A stretch of 64,000 bases of DNA from CAWGAJ01 sp963820545 (GCA_963820545.1 CAWGAJ010000001.1:2170001-2234000); one strand, 5' to 3'. Positions 9,906 through 20,742 are shown, counted from the first letter of the stretch. The notes: a model not told the origin generated them from the letters alone. A program made the numbers and translations.

Positions 9906-10451
9906 ATGAGTAATCTGTCACTTTACGTCGCGGTTTACCCTGGCTCTTTCGATCCCATTACTCTGGGACATTTAAACGTCATGGAGCGGGCGAGCCGGCT
10001 TTTCGATAAGCTCATCGTGGGCATCGGGATCAATATTGAGAAGAACACCCTTTTTTCGCCCGAGGAGCGCCAGGCGCTAATCCGCGAGGCGACCGCCCAT
10101 CTAAAGAATATCGAAATCCGCACCTTTTCTGGCTTGGCCGTGGAATTCGTGAAAAGTTGCGGGGCGAAGATCATGGTCCGCGGCGTGCGCCCGATCTCCG
10201 ATATCCAGGCCGAATTGACCATGATGATGGCCAATCGGCGCCTGGCCCCCGAGGTGGAAACGCTGTTTATGATCGCCGACGGCGAACTGGCCCACGTTTC
10301 CAGCTCGCTGATCAAGCAAATCGCCTCGGTCACGCACGATCAGGAATTAGAGCGTTTTCTGCCGCGCAATGTGGTCACAGCGATGCGAAAGAAACTGGCG
10401 GGAACTAAGGGTCTATCCGAAAAATCCCCTCTCCCTTTGGGAGAGGGTTAG
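9906..10451 (+). CDS. coaD: Phosphopantetheine adenylyltransferase
   Basis: Fourth step of coenzyme A synthesis: transfers AMP from ATP to 4'-phosphopantetheine. The nucleotidyltransferase signature PGSFDPITLGH is at residues 8-18 and the C-terminal HVSSSLIKQIA motif near 125, both diagnostic. The ATG at 9906 (AAAGGA upstream) is preferred over 9873. CoaD is normally about 160 residues. Here the last dozen codons and the stop are formed by a dispersed palindromic repeat (10427-10447), so the natural C-terminus has been replaced or extended by repeat sequence. The catalytic core is complete. Confidence 0.94.
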   Translation: MSNLSLYVAVYPGSFDPITLGHLNVMERASRLFDKLIVGIGINIEKNTLFSPEERQALIREATAHLKNIEIRTFSGLAVEFVKSCGAKIMVRGVRPISDIQAELTMMMANRRLAPEVETLFMIADGELAHVSSSLIKQIASVTHDQELERFLPRNVVTAMRKKLAGTKGLSEKSPLPLGEG

Positions 10452-10460
10452 GGTGAGGGC
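10427..10460 (+). repeat. CCCTCTCCC/GGGAGAGGG palindromic repeat
   Basis: A perfect inverted repeat CCCTCTCCC-ttt-GGGAGAGGG (10427-10447) followed by the linked word TTAGGGTGAGGGC. Related copies occur at about 29408-29500 (interrupted), 45684-45720 and 55083-55110. It overlaps the 3' end of coaD and supplies its stop codon. Confidence 0.7.
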
Positions 10461-10590
10461 GAAATCACTGAAATATTATGCCGTCTTTAGAAATTTCAGA
10501 AAAAAATCGGCTAGGCTTTAAATCCATTTTTATAGTTGTGTGTAAAACGCACCGGAGTGGACTTACATTTGTCGTTGCAATTCGCGCATC

Positions 10591-11136
10591 CTATGATTTT
10601 ACGAAACGCTCCCGCTGAAACCGCTCTCTTATTTGTTCTAAACGCCGCTGTTCTTCGGGCGTACGTTCGATACTTCGATGTATCCGCTTTGCGCTCATGT
10701 TTATGTGGTAATTATTGTCCAATCTTTCGATGCGCAGCCCAGGTATGTGTTGGAAATCGCTTAAGTTCCGGGTAAGAAGGGTAGCATCATTCGCCAAGCT
10801 TATCGCAGCGATCTTTAGGTCAGTGGTTGCGACACGCAGGCGGGATTGTTGAAGATCTCGAAAGATCCGTACGGCGGATTCACCCATCGGCAAAATCTTC
10901 CACTTGCTGAAAAAATGAATGAAGGCAACCAGTTTGTCATAATAATCCGCTTGTTGCTGCAACTCGCGGTAACGAGCAATGACTTGCAGCCAACCACGCA
11001 TCTGTTCTTCCACCGTGATTACCGTGGTGACAATGTCACGATCAGAGGAGACGTCTAAACGCTGCAAAAGCCGTTAACCTTCCGGGCTGTCGGGATGTTG
11101 CAGCAACGAGATATGGTCCGTATCGAGAATGATCAT
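10591..11136 (-). pseudogene. PIN-domain (VapC-type) toxin with premature stop
   Basis: A VapC-like ribonuclease toxin interrupted by one nonsense codon. From the ATG at 11136 the frame reads MIILDTDHISLLQHPDSPEG, then TAA at codon 21 (11074-11076), and continues in the same frame with RLLQRLDVSSDRD to 10591. A CAA (Gln) to TAA change explains this simply. Apart from the stop, the PIN residues look right: Asp5/Asp7, Glu in TVEEQMRG, and the acidic ATTDLKIAAI and TRNLSDF segments. The ATG overlaps the antitoxin stop by 4 bp. A re-start at TTG 11067 would lack the first catalytic Asp, so activity is unlikely. Confidence 0.82.
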
Positions 11137-11333
11137 AAGACGGGCTGCTGCCGTTCCATTTCCCGCAATCGCAGGGCCTCGTCAACAATCTCCTTGGCCA
11201 GTGGATCGGAGGAAAAGGCCCCTACCGTCGCCCGCCAATCATCGCGGCTCGGCTCGTGCGGCCTTTCGCTCCGCAACTCGTCCACGATGCGTTCCAATCG
11301 CTCAATACGTTGTTCAAGGTTTGTTGGAAGCAT
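11133..11333 (-). CDS. Antitoxin of the PIN-toxin pair
   Basis: A 66-residue, charged, mostly helical protein beginning MLPTNLEQRIERLERIVDEL, with a heptad-like first half and a toxin-binding-like tail. No DNA-binding fold is obvious by eye. Identification rests on size, position and the ATGA overlap with the PIN toxin gene. The 68-bp element at 11409-11476 lies about 75 bp upstream in the same orientation as at the second PIN locus. Confidence 0.7.
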   Translation of the reverse strand: MLPTNLEQRIERLERIVDELRSERPHEPSRDDWRATVGAFSSDPLAKEIVDEALRLREMERQQPVL

Positions 11334-11408
11334 TCTTGTATTCCCGAGAGTATGGAGAAGTGCTCTTTCTATCTATTCCATGATAAAGCACGGCTTTTAA
11401 GAAAGCAA

Positions 11409-11476
11409 CCTCCCCCGATAGACTGGATTTTGCGGAAAACCGGGCCAAACCCCTCCAAAATCATTGACAATTGCGG
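11409..11476 (-). repeat. 68-bp element shared by the two PIN toxin loci, copy 1
   Basis: Read on the minus strand it runs from GCAATTGTCAAT to CCAGTCTATCGGGGGAGG, ending about 75 bp before the antitoxin start. The second copy (25149-25216) precedes the other PIN locus in the same relative orientation. By eye, 55 of 66 aligned positions match without gaps, with perfect blocks at both ends. The last 26 positions (GCAAAATCC onward) are identical. Confidence 0.75.
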
Positions 11477-11564
11477 GGGGGATGTTAATTTCGGTTAATT
11501 GCTTTTCTTCATAGCAATATTTTGCGAGGCAGCGAGTTTGGCCCGTGGATAATTTTGCATCGCA

Positions 11565-11661
11565 AGTGTGCCACTGCTTGCCGCAAGACAAGTAGTGCAA
11601 GTGGTCTGGAAAAATACTGCTTCTGCGAGGGCATCGACCGAAGGTTGGTCCTGGCACTCTG
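11565..11661 (-). repeat. About 95-bp palindromic repeat element, copy C (inverted)
   Basis: Its reverse complement aligns over its whole length with copy A at 6161-6256, including the block GCCCTCGCAGAAGCAGT and the end GCAAGCAGTGGCACAC. The central palindrome is degenerate here (ACTACTTGTCTTGCGGCAAGCAGT). Confidence 0.7.
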
Positions 11662-11813
11662 CACGATGTGATCGCGCGGCATTCTGATTTGAACCTTTTG
11701 TAAAGGCTAAGTTTTTCCTGCACTTTAAGAGGAGGACTGTCTCTTCCGCCGAGGCGGATTGGTACAGCCCGCGTTTTTTTACTATAAACATTCCGCTTTC
11801 GAGGTAAGTTCTT

Positions 11814-12956
11814 ATGAATCGCAATTGGAAAACGTGCTTTGTTATTGTGTTGTCGATGATTCTGATCGCTGGAGTTAATCAGCATGTTTGGGCCATAGAC
11901 TATATTGCCATTGATCTTCACCCCAGCGGCTTTGCTTCCACTGAGGCCAGGGGTATTAGCGGCACGCAGCAAGTGGGCGTTGGTCATCAGGGATCGGCCA
12001 CAGGCGGCTGTGATCATGCACTCCTTTGGAATAGTTCCGCGAAAAGCGTTGTGGATCTCAATCCCCGCGGCTTTGTTTTCACTGAGGCCAGAGGTACTAG
12101 CGGCACACAACAGGTGGGTTGTGGTTACGGACCGGTCACGGACGGTTATACTCACGCTCTCCTTTGGAGTGGCTCTGCGGCAAGCGCCTTGGATCTTAAT
12201 CCCAGCGGCTTTTCTGGATCTAGCGCCTGGGGCACCAGTGGCGCTCAGCAAGTAGGTTATGGTGATGGATTAGTCACTGATAACCATCCTCATGCCCTCC
12301 TTTGGAGCGGCTCTGCGGAAAGTGCAATTGATCTGAATCCCAGTGGTTTTGATATCTCTTTGGCCTATAGCATTAGCGGCACGGAGCAGGTGGGTTATGG
12401 TCTGGGATCGGCCACGAACGGCAAAGATCACGCACTACTTTGGAATGGCTCCGCGGCAAGTGCAATTGATTTGAATCCCAGCGACTTTTATGGCTCTTTT
12501 GCATGGAGCACTAGCGACGCGCAGCAAGTGGGTTCTGGTTGGGGATCGTCTACTGGTTGGGAATATCACGCACTCCTATGGAGCGACTCTGCAGAAAGCG
12601 TTGTGGATCTGAACCCCAGCGGCTTTCGTGAATCTGTGGCCTTTGACACTAACGGCACGCACCAGGTAGGTCGTGGTTATTTCACAGCCGACTATTCTAA
12701 TCCTCACGCCCTACTTTGGAGTGGCTCAGCGGAAAACTTTGTTGATCTTCATCAATTTCTACCCAGTGGTTACACAAATTCCAGTGCTATGGCAATTGAT
12801 GCTCAAGGTAACATCGTAGGTGATGCTATTGATATCACGGGTATAGAACATGCCATTCTATGGCAGCCGGTGCCCGAACCGGGATCGTTTGTGATGCTTG
12901 GCATGGCCGCCCTCTCGCTTGGCTTTGTTTGGTGGCGGCGCAAGCGGGCGGCATAA
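11814..12956 (+). CDS. PEP-CTERM protein with HAF repeats
   Basis: Exported surface protein of 380 residues. A signal peptide (about 1-28, cleavage after HVWA) is followed by six clear tandem units of about 47 residues and one degenerate unit. Each unit carries HALLW-GSA and IDLNPSGF, with a TSGTQQVG-G turn between; this is the HAF (probable extracellular repeat) pattern. The C-terminus is a PEP-CTERM sorting signal: VPEPGSF, a membrane helix and WWRRKRAA, which predicts processing by an exosortase not present in this window. The repeats are similar in DNA too, so copy-number variation is likely. Ligand and function are unknown. Confidence 0.9.
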   Translation: MNRNWKTCFVIVLSMILIAGVNQHVWAIDYIAIDLHPSGFASTEARGISGTQQVGVGHQGSATGGCDHALLWNSSAKSVVDLNPRGFVFTEARGTSGTQQVGCGYGPVTDGYTHALLWSGSAASALDLNPSGFSGSSAWGTSGAQQVGYGDGLVTDNHPHALLWSGSAESAIDLNPSGFDISLAYSISGTEQVGYGLGSATNGKDHALLWNGSAASAIDLNPSDFYGSFAWSTSDAQQVGSGWGSSTGWEYHALLWSDSAESVVDLNPSGFRESVAFDTNGTHQVGRGYFTADYSNPHALLWSGSAENFVDLHQFLPSGYTNSSAMAIDAQGNIVGDAIDITGIEHAILWQPVPEPGSFVMLGMAALSLGFVWWRRKRAA

Positions 12957-13049
12957 ATGATGAAGATATTTTATGCCCGCTCCCCTGCGGGTCGCGGCTA
13001 AACTAACTCGGATATCTCGCTGAAAAATGACTGCGTGCAAGCACGCACC

Positions 13050-13391
13050 CTACGAAACTCTGGTCTCGGCCTTGGATAAAGCCCGGACGATATTGTTGAT
13101 GGTTTCCATGCTGGGGGTGTGTTTGCCTTGCTCCAGGCGATTGAGGGTTTCAGGTCGGATGCCCGCGAGTTTGGCCAGTTTCACTTGGGTCAAACCTATT
13201 GCGCGTCGCCGCCTTAAAATCTTTCGAGCCAGGATCACTCGTAGGGCTTGTGCCGCCGGATAATTCCCTTTGGCGTCGGGACGGGGAAGAATGGGTTCAC
13301 CTTGCACGCCCTTCAGTTTGCGATATTCCGCCTCAGGTAAAATCACAAAACGTTCGCCCGCCAGGGTAATGGTTTGAATTTGGGTATCCAT
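13050..13391 (-). CDS. XRE-family antitoxin (HTH)
   Basis: Antitoxin and likely autorepressor, 113 residues. The C-terminal half is a Cro/C1-type helix-turn-helix: IGLTQVKLAKLAGIRPETLN, then RLEQGKHTPSMETINNIVRAL. The N-terminal third (about 1-40, ERFVILPEAEYRKL) resembles the toxin-binding part of RelB/HigA-like proteins. The ATG at 13391 with GAGGAG five nt upstream is preferred to the GTG at 13397. The toxin gene lies 2 bp upstream (toxin first, HigBA-like order). The antitoxin is intact while the toxin is not. Confidence 0.85.
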   Translation of the reverse strand: MDTQIQTITLAGERFVILPEAEYRKLKGVQGEPILPRPDAKGNYPAAQALRVILARKILRRRRAIGLTQVKLAKLAGIRPETLNRLEQGKHTPSMETINNIVRALSKAETRVS

Positions 13392-13393
13392 GT

Positions 13394-13648
13394 TCACTCC
13401 TCGTAAAATCGATCCCGATGCCCAATCTTTTCGATAATAATGGTTGCTCCTGCAACACGGAATTGCACTCGGTAATCGCCGGTTCGCAAGCGATAATAAC
13501 CGGCCAACTTGCCGGAGAGCGGTTTAACGCCGCTTACCTCCGGTCACTTGCGCAGTCGCTCTAACAAGTGCATAACCCTGGTTAGGATCGGCTCATTTAG
13601 TTCTTCAGCTTGTTTAATCGCCTCCGGGGTAATGCGAACCTCTATCAT
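13394..13648 (-). pseudogene. RelE/HigB-type toxin with premature stop
   Basis: RelE-superfamily mRNA interferase, 84 codons, broken by TGA at codon 35 (13544-13546). The frame reads MIEVRITPEAIKQ...LLERLRK, stop, PEVSGVKPLSGKLAGYYRLR, then TGDYRVQFRV and IEKIGHRDRFYEE. Related proteins have Trp before PEV, so TGG to TGA is the simplest explanation. The rest of the frame is intact and overlaps nothing. It is followed 2 bp later by the intact XRE antitoxin. No other gene reads through this interval. Confidence 0.85.
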
Positions 13649-13840
13649 AATCTATTATCCTGTGATATGACAATCTTGTCAAGATTCTTGACATGGTTTT
13701 TTGTGGTTTTTTACGATCGAGGTGCCGCAGGCACAAGGAATTTTTCAAAATAGGTTGTAGTCCGTGAGCCACTGCTGGCTTGTCCAGCAGTATATTCCTT
13801 CCCGCTGACCACCGCCCACTGTCCACTGCCCACTATTTAT

Positions 13841-14920
13841 TCAATTCGCTTCCGACCCCTTGTTGCCGTTTTCCTTGTTCAGATAGCGGCGCAAATAGCG
13901 GGCCCGCTCGATGTTGCGGTCTGCCGAGTCCAACTCTCCGCCGGTGAGCTTTTGCAAATGGGCGGGCTGGGTGCGGAGGAAAAGTTCGTTCACGGCGGGT
14001 ATGCCCACGTCGTTGATCAAACCCAGGTTCACTCCCATGCGCACGCTGGAGAGCAGGTGCATGGTTTCTTCGGAACTGATGGTCTGCGCGGTGCGGAGGA
14101 TGCCGTAAGCCCGGCTCACGCGGTCGTGCAGGTTTTTGTGGCTTTCTTTAACCAGGAAGTCGCGGGCTTGGCGTTCGTAGTCGATAATTACCGGCACGAT
14201 GTCGCCTACCTGCTGGATCAAATCCGTTTCCGACCGGCCCAGGGTGATCTGGTTGCTGATCTGGTAGAAATCGCCCATGGCCTGCGATCCTTCGCCGTAG
14301 AGACCGCGCACCGCCAGGCTGATCTTTTGCAGGCTGCGAAAAACCTTTTCGATTTGCCGCGTGATAACCAAGGCCGGCAGGTGCAACATCACGCTCACGC
14401 GCAAACCCGTGCCCACGTTGGTCGGGCAGGCGGTGAGGTAACCTAGTTGTTCGTGGAAGGCGTAGGCGGCTTTTTCCTCGATGATGTCGTCGAGCCGGTT
14501 GATCTGTTCCCAGACGCTCTGCAAGTTCAGCCCGCTTTGCAGCACCTGGATGCGCAGATGGTCTTCTTCGTTGATCATCAGGCTGTACTTTTCGCGGGCG
14601 TCGATCACCACGGCCCGGGCGCCTTGCGCTTCGGCATGTTCGCGGCTGATGAGATGCCGTTCCACGAGGAACTGCCGGTCGACCTTTTCCAGTTCATTCA
14701 CGTCGAGATACAGTATTTCGTTTTGCGCGATGATCTCGAAAATCCGATCGTGCAGAGTTTTTTCAATGTAGAGCCTGTCCTGGGGAGTTGTGCGGCTGAT
14801 AAAAGGGTAATCGGCCAGATTCCGCGCAAGGCGGATCCGGCTGCTAATGACGATGTCCGACTCCGGGCCGTCGCCGCGCAGCCACTCTCCGGTGTTTTGC
14901 GTTAAATCATTCAGTTCCAC
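13841..14920 (-). CDS. mcsB: Protein arginine kinase McsB
   Basis: ATP:guanido phosphotransferase-family enzyme that phosphorylates protein arginines, marking proteins for ClpCP in Firmicutes. The 359-residue protein opens with the WLRGDGPESDIVISSRIRLA substrate/ATP loop. It has the catalytic-loop region GYLTACPTNVGTGLRVSVML (about 155-175) with the essential Cys, and RGLYGEGSQAMGDFYQISNQ (about 215). It follows mcsA on the same strand, separated by about 118 bp that contain a dispersed hairpin. clpC is not in the window. Confidence 0.95.
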   Translation of the reverse strand: MELNDLTQNTGEWLRGDGPESDIVISSRIRLARNLADYPFISRTTPQDRLYIEKTLHDRIFEIIAQNEILYLDVNELEKVDRQFLVERHLISREHAEAQGARAVVIDAREKYSLMINEEDHLRIQVLQSGLNLQSVWEQINRLDDIIEEKAAYAFHEQLGYLTACPTNVGTGLRVSVMLHLPALVITRQIEKVFRSLQKISLAVRGLYGEGSQAMGDFYQISNQITLGRSETDLIQQVGDIVPVIIDYERQARDFLVKESHKNLHDRVSRAYGILRTAQTISSEETMHLLSSVRMGVNLGLINDVGIPAVNELFLRTQPAHLQKLTGGELDSADRNIERARYLRRYLNKENGNKGSEAN

Positions 14921-15000
14921 GGCAGTAATTCCGTTTGTCCGACTACTATTGATTCTCGGATAAGTGAGATCATGGTGCGGAATGACAAATCAAGCCAAGC

Positions 15001-15020
15001 CCACGGGTTGCAGCCCGTGG
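15001..15020. repeat. CCACGGG/CCCGTGG hairpin
   Basis: A 7-bp perfect stem with a 6-nt loop in the gap between mcsA and mcsB. There is no following T-run, so it is more likely a dispersed palindrome than a terminator; if transcribed it could modulate mcsB expression. Confidence 0.45.
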
Positions 15021-15038
15021 ACTTTACCACAAACTTTG

Positions 15039-15545
15039 TTATCCTTCTTCCTTTTCGGTGCGGCGGATATCGTCGCGTATTTTGGAGGCCAATTCATAGT
15101 TTTCTTCTTCGATTGCTTCTTTCAAAGCGCGGCGCAGCCGGATCAATTGGGTGCGTTTTTCACTGCCCATGACCGGCCGGTGCGGGTGTTTGCCCACGTG
15201 CGTTAGCTCGCCGTGAATGTTCATTATCAACGGCTCCAGTTGGGCCTGAAAACAGGCGTAATCGTGGGGGCACCCCAGCCGTCCCTGGCTGCGGAACTCG
15301 TAAAACGTAATCCCGCACACCGGGCAGGCCTGCTGATCCAATTGAGCCAATTCCTCGGCGGTTTGGCCCACGGCCATTTGTTGTGCCAGTATCGCGGCCA
15401 TGCTTCCGGCCGCGGATGCCTCGCTCGAGGATGAGGTGAGGTATTGCCTGGCGTGATCTTCGCAGAGATGCAATTCTTGCGGCTTGCCGCCGGTTAGTTC
15501 GGTGATGTGGAATGTTGCCTGTTTCTCACATTGTTGACATTTCAT
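15039..15545 (-). CDS. mcsA: McsA, zinc-binding activator of McsB
   Basis: Activator/adaptor of the arginine kinase. The ATG at 15545 (MKCQQCEKQATFHIT) is chosen because McsA proteins begin at the first CxxC. Two zinc sites are visible: CQQC with CEDH (about 3-35) and CPVCG with CPHDY (about 80-100). The C-terminal UVR motif (LIRLRRALKEAIEEENYELA, about 135-155) is typical. The length of 168 residues is normal. It lies upstream of mcsB on the same strand, which supports a working pair. Confidence 0.92.
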   Translation of the reverse strand: MKCQQCEKQATFHITELTGGKPQELHLCEDHARQYLTSSSSEASAAGSMAAILAQQMAVGQTAEELAQLDQQACPVCGITFYEFRSQGRLGCPHDYACFQAQLEPLIMNIHGELTHVGKHPHRPVMGSEKRTQLIRLRRALKEAIEEENYELASKIRDDIRRTEKEEG

Positions 15546-15744
15546 TGTCACCGACCCTAACACCTAGCAGGTTATCATGCCCTCCCGCTTGTCCGGCACA
15601 CAGAGGGCGGAACACGCCCGTCAAAGTGCCGGAAAAACCTGGCGGGAAATAGATACTATCTTTAATATATGTCTCTACAAGGATTCTATCAGCAGCCCCC
15701 CCCGTGTCAAGGCGAGATAAATTCAGCAATTTGTGCGGTTTAAG

Positions 15745-15773
15745 TGGTCTGGAGGAGACGGTTGTCCAGACCA
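15745..15773 (+). promoter_or_regulatory. Leader hairpin before trpE
   Basis: A perfect 8-bp stem (TGGTCTGG / CCAGACCA) with a 13-nt purine-rich loop AGGAGACGGTTGT, ending 24 nt before the trpE ATG. There is no T-run and no leader peptide with Trp codons in series. Its position suggests a role in trpE expression, but that is inference. Confidence 0.35.
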
Positions 15774-15797
15774 AAACAGGTTGGTAAGCTATATAAC

Positions 15798-17339
15798 ATG
15801 AAATCGTTTACTCGACAATATTATCCCGACATTGAAACCTTCAAAAAGTATGCCGGCGGCGTGCATTTAGTGCCCGTTTATCGCCGGCTGGTCAGCGACG
15901 CACTGACGCCCGTCAGCGCCTTTCATAAACTCGACGCCGGTCGCTGCGCCTGCCTGCTGGAAAGCGTGGTCGGCGGCGAGAAAGTCGGCCGCTACAGCTT
16001 TTTGGCCACCGAACCGTTTTTTGAAATCGAGGCCTATGGCAATCGGGTGACAACAAACGCCTATACGGGCATTTCGGCGGGCGGCAGTCCCACGCTGGTC
16101 ACCCGACAGTTTGAGTGCCCTAATCCGCTGGATGAGTTGCGCAACCGGGTGGAAGCAATTCGCGCAGTGCATTTGCCGGAACTGCCCCCGTTTTATAGCG
16201 GAGCGGTGGGCTATGCCGGCTACGACACGGTGCGCTACTACGAGCATCTGCCCCACGTCCCACCCGATGATCGCCATGTGCCTGATATGGCCTTCGCCTT
16301 TTACGATCAGATGGTGGTTTTCGATCACGTTACAAAAACTATCGACGTGGTGGCCATGGCCCGGGTGGAAAAGCCCGGCGTGGATCTTCAGAAGGCCTAT
16401 CAAGATGCCTGTCTGCGCATCGACCGTCTGGTAGACGAACTTGCCTCCCGGCCCTGCGACCTGAAACCGGTGGATATCCGTATTGAAGGCCCGGTAAGTA
16501 TTCCCTATCAATCGAATTTTACCCAGGCCGCTTTTGAAAAGTCGGTGGAAAAATGCGTGGAATACATCCGGGCCGGCGATATCTTCCAGGTTGTTTTCAG
16601 CCAGCGATTAAAGGTGCCCATCCGCGCCCATCCCTTTGAGATTTACCGCGCCCTGCGCGTGATCAATCCCAGCCCCTTTATGTTTTACCTGCGCACGCCC
16701 AGCGTCACCTTGGTGGGCAGCTCGCCCGAGGTCATGGTCCGCGTGGTCGACAGGCAAGTGACGGTCCGTCCCCTGGCCGGCACCCGGCCTCGCGGAGCAA
16801 CCGAAGAAGAAGACCTGCGCCTGGCCGAGGAATTGCTCGCCGATCCCAAGGAAAGGGCCGAGCACGTGATGCTGGTCGATCTGGGGCGCAACGACGTGGG
16901 CCGCATCTCGCAATACCGCTCGGTGCAAGTCTCCGACGTAATGACCATCGAACGCTACAGCCACGTAATGCACATCACCTCGAACGTCAGCGGCCGCTTG
17001 GACGATGACAAAAGCGCATTCGACGCCCTCCAGGCGTGTTTACCGGCCGGGACCGTGTCGGGCGCGCCAAAGGTCCGCGCCATGGAAATTATTGACGAAG
17101 TGGAACCACATCGCCGCGGACCGTACGCCGGGGCCGTGGGCTACATCGATTTCAACGGCAACATGGATACCTGTATTGCCCTGCGCACGGTGGTGATCCA
17201 CGACAACGTCGCCTATGTCCAGGCCGGCGCCGGCATCGTCGCCGACAGCGTTCCCATAAACGAATGGCACGAAACCCTCAATAAAGCCCAAGGTCTATTG
17301 AAGGCCATCGAATTCGCCGAACAACACGTGGAGGAATAG
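15798..17339 (+). CDS. trpE: Anthranilate synthase component I
   Basis: First committed step of tryptophan synthesis: chorismate plus ammonia (from TrpG) to anthranilate. The 513-residue protein has the N-terminal regulatory domain with the tryptophan-binding LLES motif (about 47-50) and the chorismate-binding domain with FQVVFSQRLKVPI (about 258), GSSPEVMVRV (about 310), RPLAGTRPRG, LVDLGRNDVGRIS and the GTVSGAPKVRAMEIIDE signature. The ATG at 15798 is preferred to an upstream GTG inside the leader hairpin. trpG and the other trp genes are not adjacent. pabB is a less likely alternative because of the LLES motif. Confidence 0.92.
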   Translation: MKSFTRQYYPDIETFKKYAGGVHLVPVYRRLVSDALTPVSAFHKLDAGRCACLLESVVGGEKVGRYSFLATEPFFEIEAYGNRVTTNAYTGISAGGSPTLVTRQFECPNPLDELRNRVEAIRAVHLPELPPFYSGAVGYAGYDTVRYYEHLPHVPPDDRHVPDMAFAFYDQMVVFDHVTKTIDVVAMARVEKPGVDLQKAYQDACLRIDRLVDELASRPCDLKPVDIRIEGPVSIPYQSNFTQAAFEKSVEKCVEYIRAGDIFQVVFSQRLKVPIRAHPFEIYRALRVINPSPFMFYLRTPSVTLVGSSPEVMVRVVDRQVTVRPLAGTRPRGATEEEDLRLAEELLADPKERAEHVMLVDLGRNDVGRISQYRSVQVSDVMTIERYSHVMHITSNVSGRLDDDKSAFDALQACLPAGTVSGAPKVRAMEIIDEVEPHRRGPYAGAVGYIDFNGNMDTCIALRTVVIHDNVAYVQAGAGIVADSVPINEWHETLNKAQGLLKAIEFAEQHVEE

Positions 17340-17418
17340 TGAAGAGTGGAGAGTGGAGAGAAAAAAATTTTGCAATTTGCATTTTTCAATTTGCAATTTA
17401 AATATTTAGGAGCAACGC

Positions 17419-19144
<1,726 letters not shown>

Positions 19145-19191
19145 TGGAAGCCAGGGGACTGTCCCCTTGAGACTATCCCTTTGGTCCCGGG

Positions 19192-20470
19192 TTAAACGAT
19201 TTTTCTTTCTTCTTCGGTCTGTTCAAGCATTAAGAATGTCTTATCCGGTCTGACGTCTTGGAGCGAGCCGATAGCCAGGATTTGCGGCCAGATAAAGGCC
19301 GAGGCGATAACCACCAGGATCGTGCCGATGCCGCCGCCGACCACGGAGATTATCGGTCCGAAAAGCCAGGCCGTCACGCCCGATTCCACGCCGCCGATGT
19401 CGTTGGAGGCCACGATGAACACGGTATTTACCGCCGAGACGCGGCCCCGCATGGCGTCGGGCGTGAGCATTTGCACCAAGGTGTGACGCACCACCACGCT
19501 CACGTTATCAAAAGCGCCGATAAAAAACATAATGATCAACGAAAGCCAGCACCATTTTGAAAGGCCGAAGACGATCGTGGCCGCGCCGAATCCCGTGACC
19601 GCCCAGAGCATGATCACGCCGGCACGTCTCATCGGTCGGGCATGGGCGATCAGTAGCGCTATAAAGATGGCGCCGACGGCTTCGGTTGAGCGCAAGAAGC
19701 CAACCCAAGATTTATCGACATTTAAGATGTCTTTGACAAACACCGGCAAAAGATAGGTAAACCCGCCCAACAGCACGGCGAACAGATCCAGGGTGATCGT
19801 GGCCAAAATCAGTTTTGTGCGCCAGACAAAGCGGATGCCGGCCAGCAGGCTTTGCAAAGAGATAGTTTTGGTGTGTGTGGTGTGCGGCCGATCATGTAAA
19901 AAGACCATGGCGGCGAAAGAAAAAATGCGCAGCAGGACCACCAAGGAAAAAGCGGCCACCGCGGTTCCTTCCAGGCCCATGATCAGTCCGCCGATGGCCG
20001 GGCCGGTCATGGCCGAGATATGAAACACCGTGGTGCTCCAGGTGATGGCGTTGGGGAAGATTTCGGTGGAGACTAATCTGCGGCAACATTGAAGTCCGCG
20101 ACGGACCGCCTAACGCTATGGATGTGGCGGCCAGGCCGAGAAACAGATACATCCACCATACTGGTCCCTGAAAAAACGCCGTGGCCCAAAGTCCGCTGGA
20201 GGAAACCGCGGTTGCTGCAAGCGTGCATAGCAGAACGCGGCGGCGGTTGAAGCGATCGGCGATTTGTCCGCCGGCAATGGCCAAAAGCATTATCGGCAAG
20301 GCCTGGACGAGTCCTACCCAACCCAAGGCCAAGGGATCGCCGGTGCGATCGTAAATATTGATCCCTACCGCCACGGTCTCCACTTGTTTGGAGAAGGTGA
20401 GCAGGAACCAACTTGTGGAATACAGCCGGTAATCGCGGCTGCGCCAGGCGGCATAGGGATCGGGTTTCAT
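19192..20470 (-). CDS. MFS transporter, EntS/MFS_3-like (frameshifted)
   Basis: Twelve-helix major facilitator of the MFS_3 (enterobactin exporter-like) group. The N-terminal half (from ATG 20470, MKPDPYAAWRSRDYRLYSTS) runs to about 20075 with the motif GGQIADRFNRRRVL. The C-terminal half continues in another frame from SLHR/STEIFPNAITWSTTVFHIS and has GPAIGGLIMG and DAMRGRVSAVNTV. Removing one A near 20074 (ATTAGTCTCC to ATTGTCTCC) restores one frame through both halves. The substrate is unknown. It converges on lctP, which is also frameshifted. Confidence 0.85.
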
Positions 20471-20742
20471 CTCAGGGGGATGCGTGATCTGCCTTGTCGT
20501 GCGGTTTGTCACTATTGTGTATTGATATAAACATTTAAGCAAGGGTATTGCGAACGGCGATTAGCTGGCATAAACTCAACGCCTACCACAATTAATCCTC
20601 ATGCGCAAGACAGCCAAGGTCTAATACGCTATCTGATTTAATCCAGCGCGTCTATTTTCTATAACCGAGCGTGTTTTCGCGAAGCGTAAACACGCGGTAA
20701 CGCGCTGATTTAAGATAACATTGGTATAAAAAAGGTTCAAAA

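Larger units (their letters stand above)
11334..11813. other. 480-bp gene-free region
   Basis: Holds the shared toxin-locus element (11409-11476), repeat copy C (11565-11661) and an imperfect GTC-TC-TCCGCC/GGCGGA hairpin around 11735-11766 just before the HAF-repeat gene. I see no RNA gene. Long open frames crossing this region on the minus strand are antisense shadows of the HAF gene. Confidence 0.6.

Noticed and set aside
11397..12251. Minus-strand 284-aa frame with repeats
   Set aside because: Its repeats are the complement of the HAF units; it is not a gene.
11814..12800. CRISPR-like direct repeats
   Set aside because: The ~141-bp units are in-frame protein repeats without spacers of the right size.
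13544..13546. TGA in the RelE toxin as selenocysteine
   Set aside because: No SECIS-like hairpin or Sec family precedent; the homologous position is Trp.
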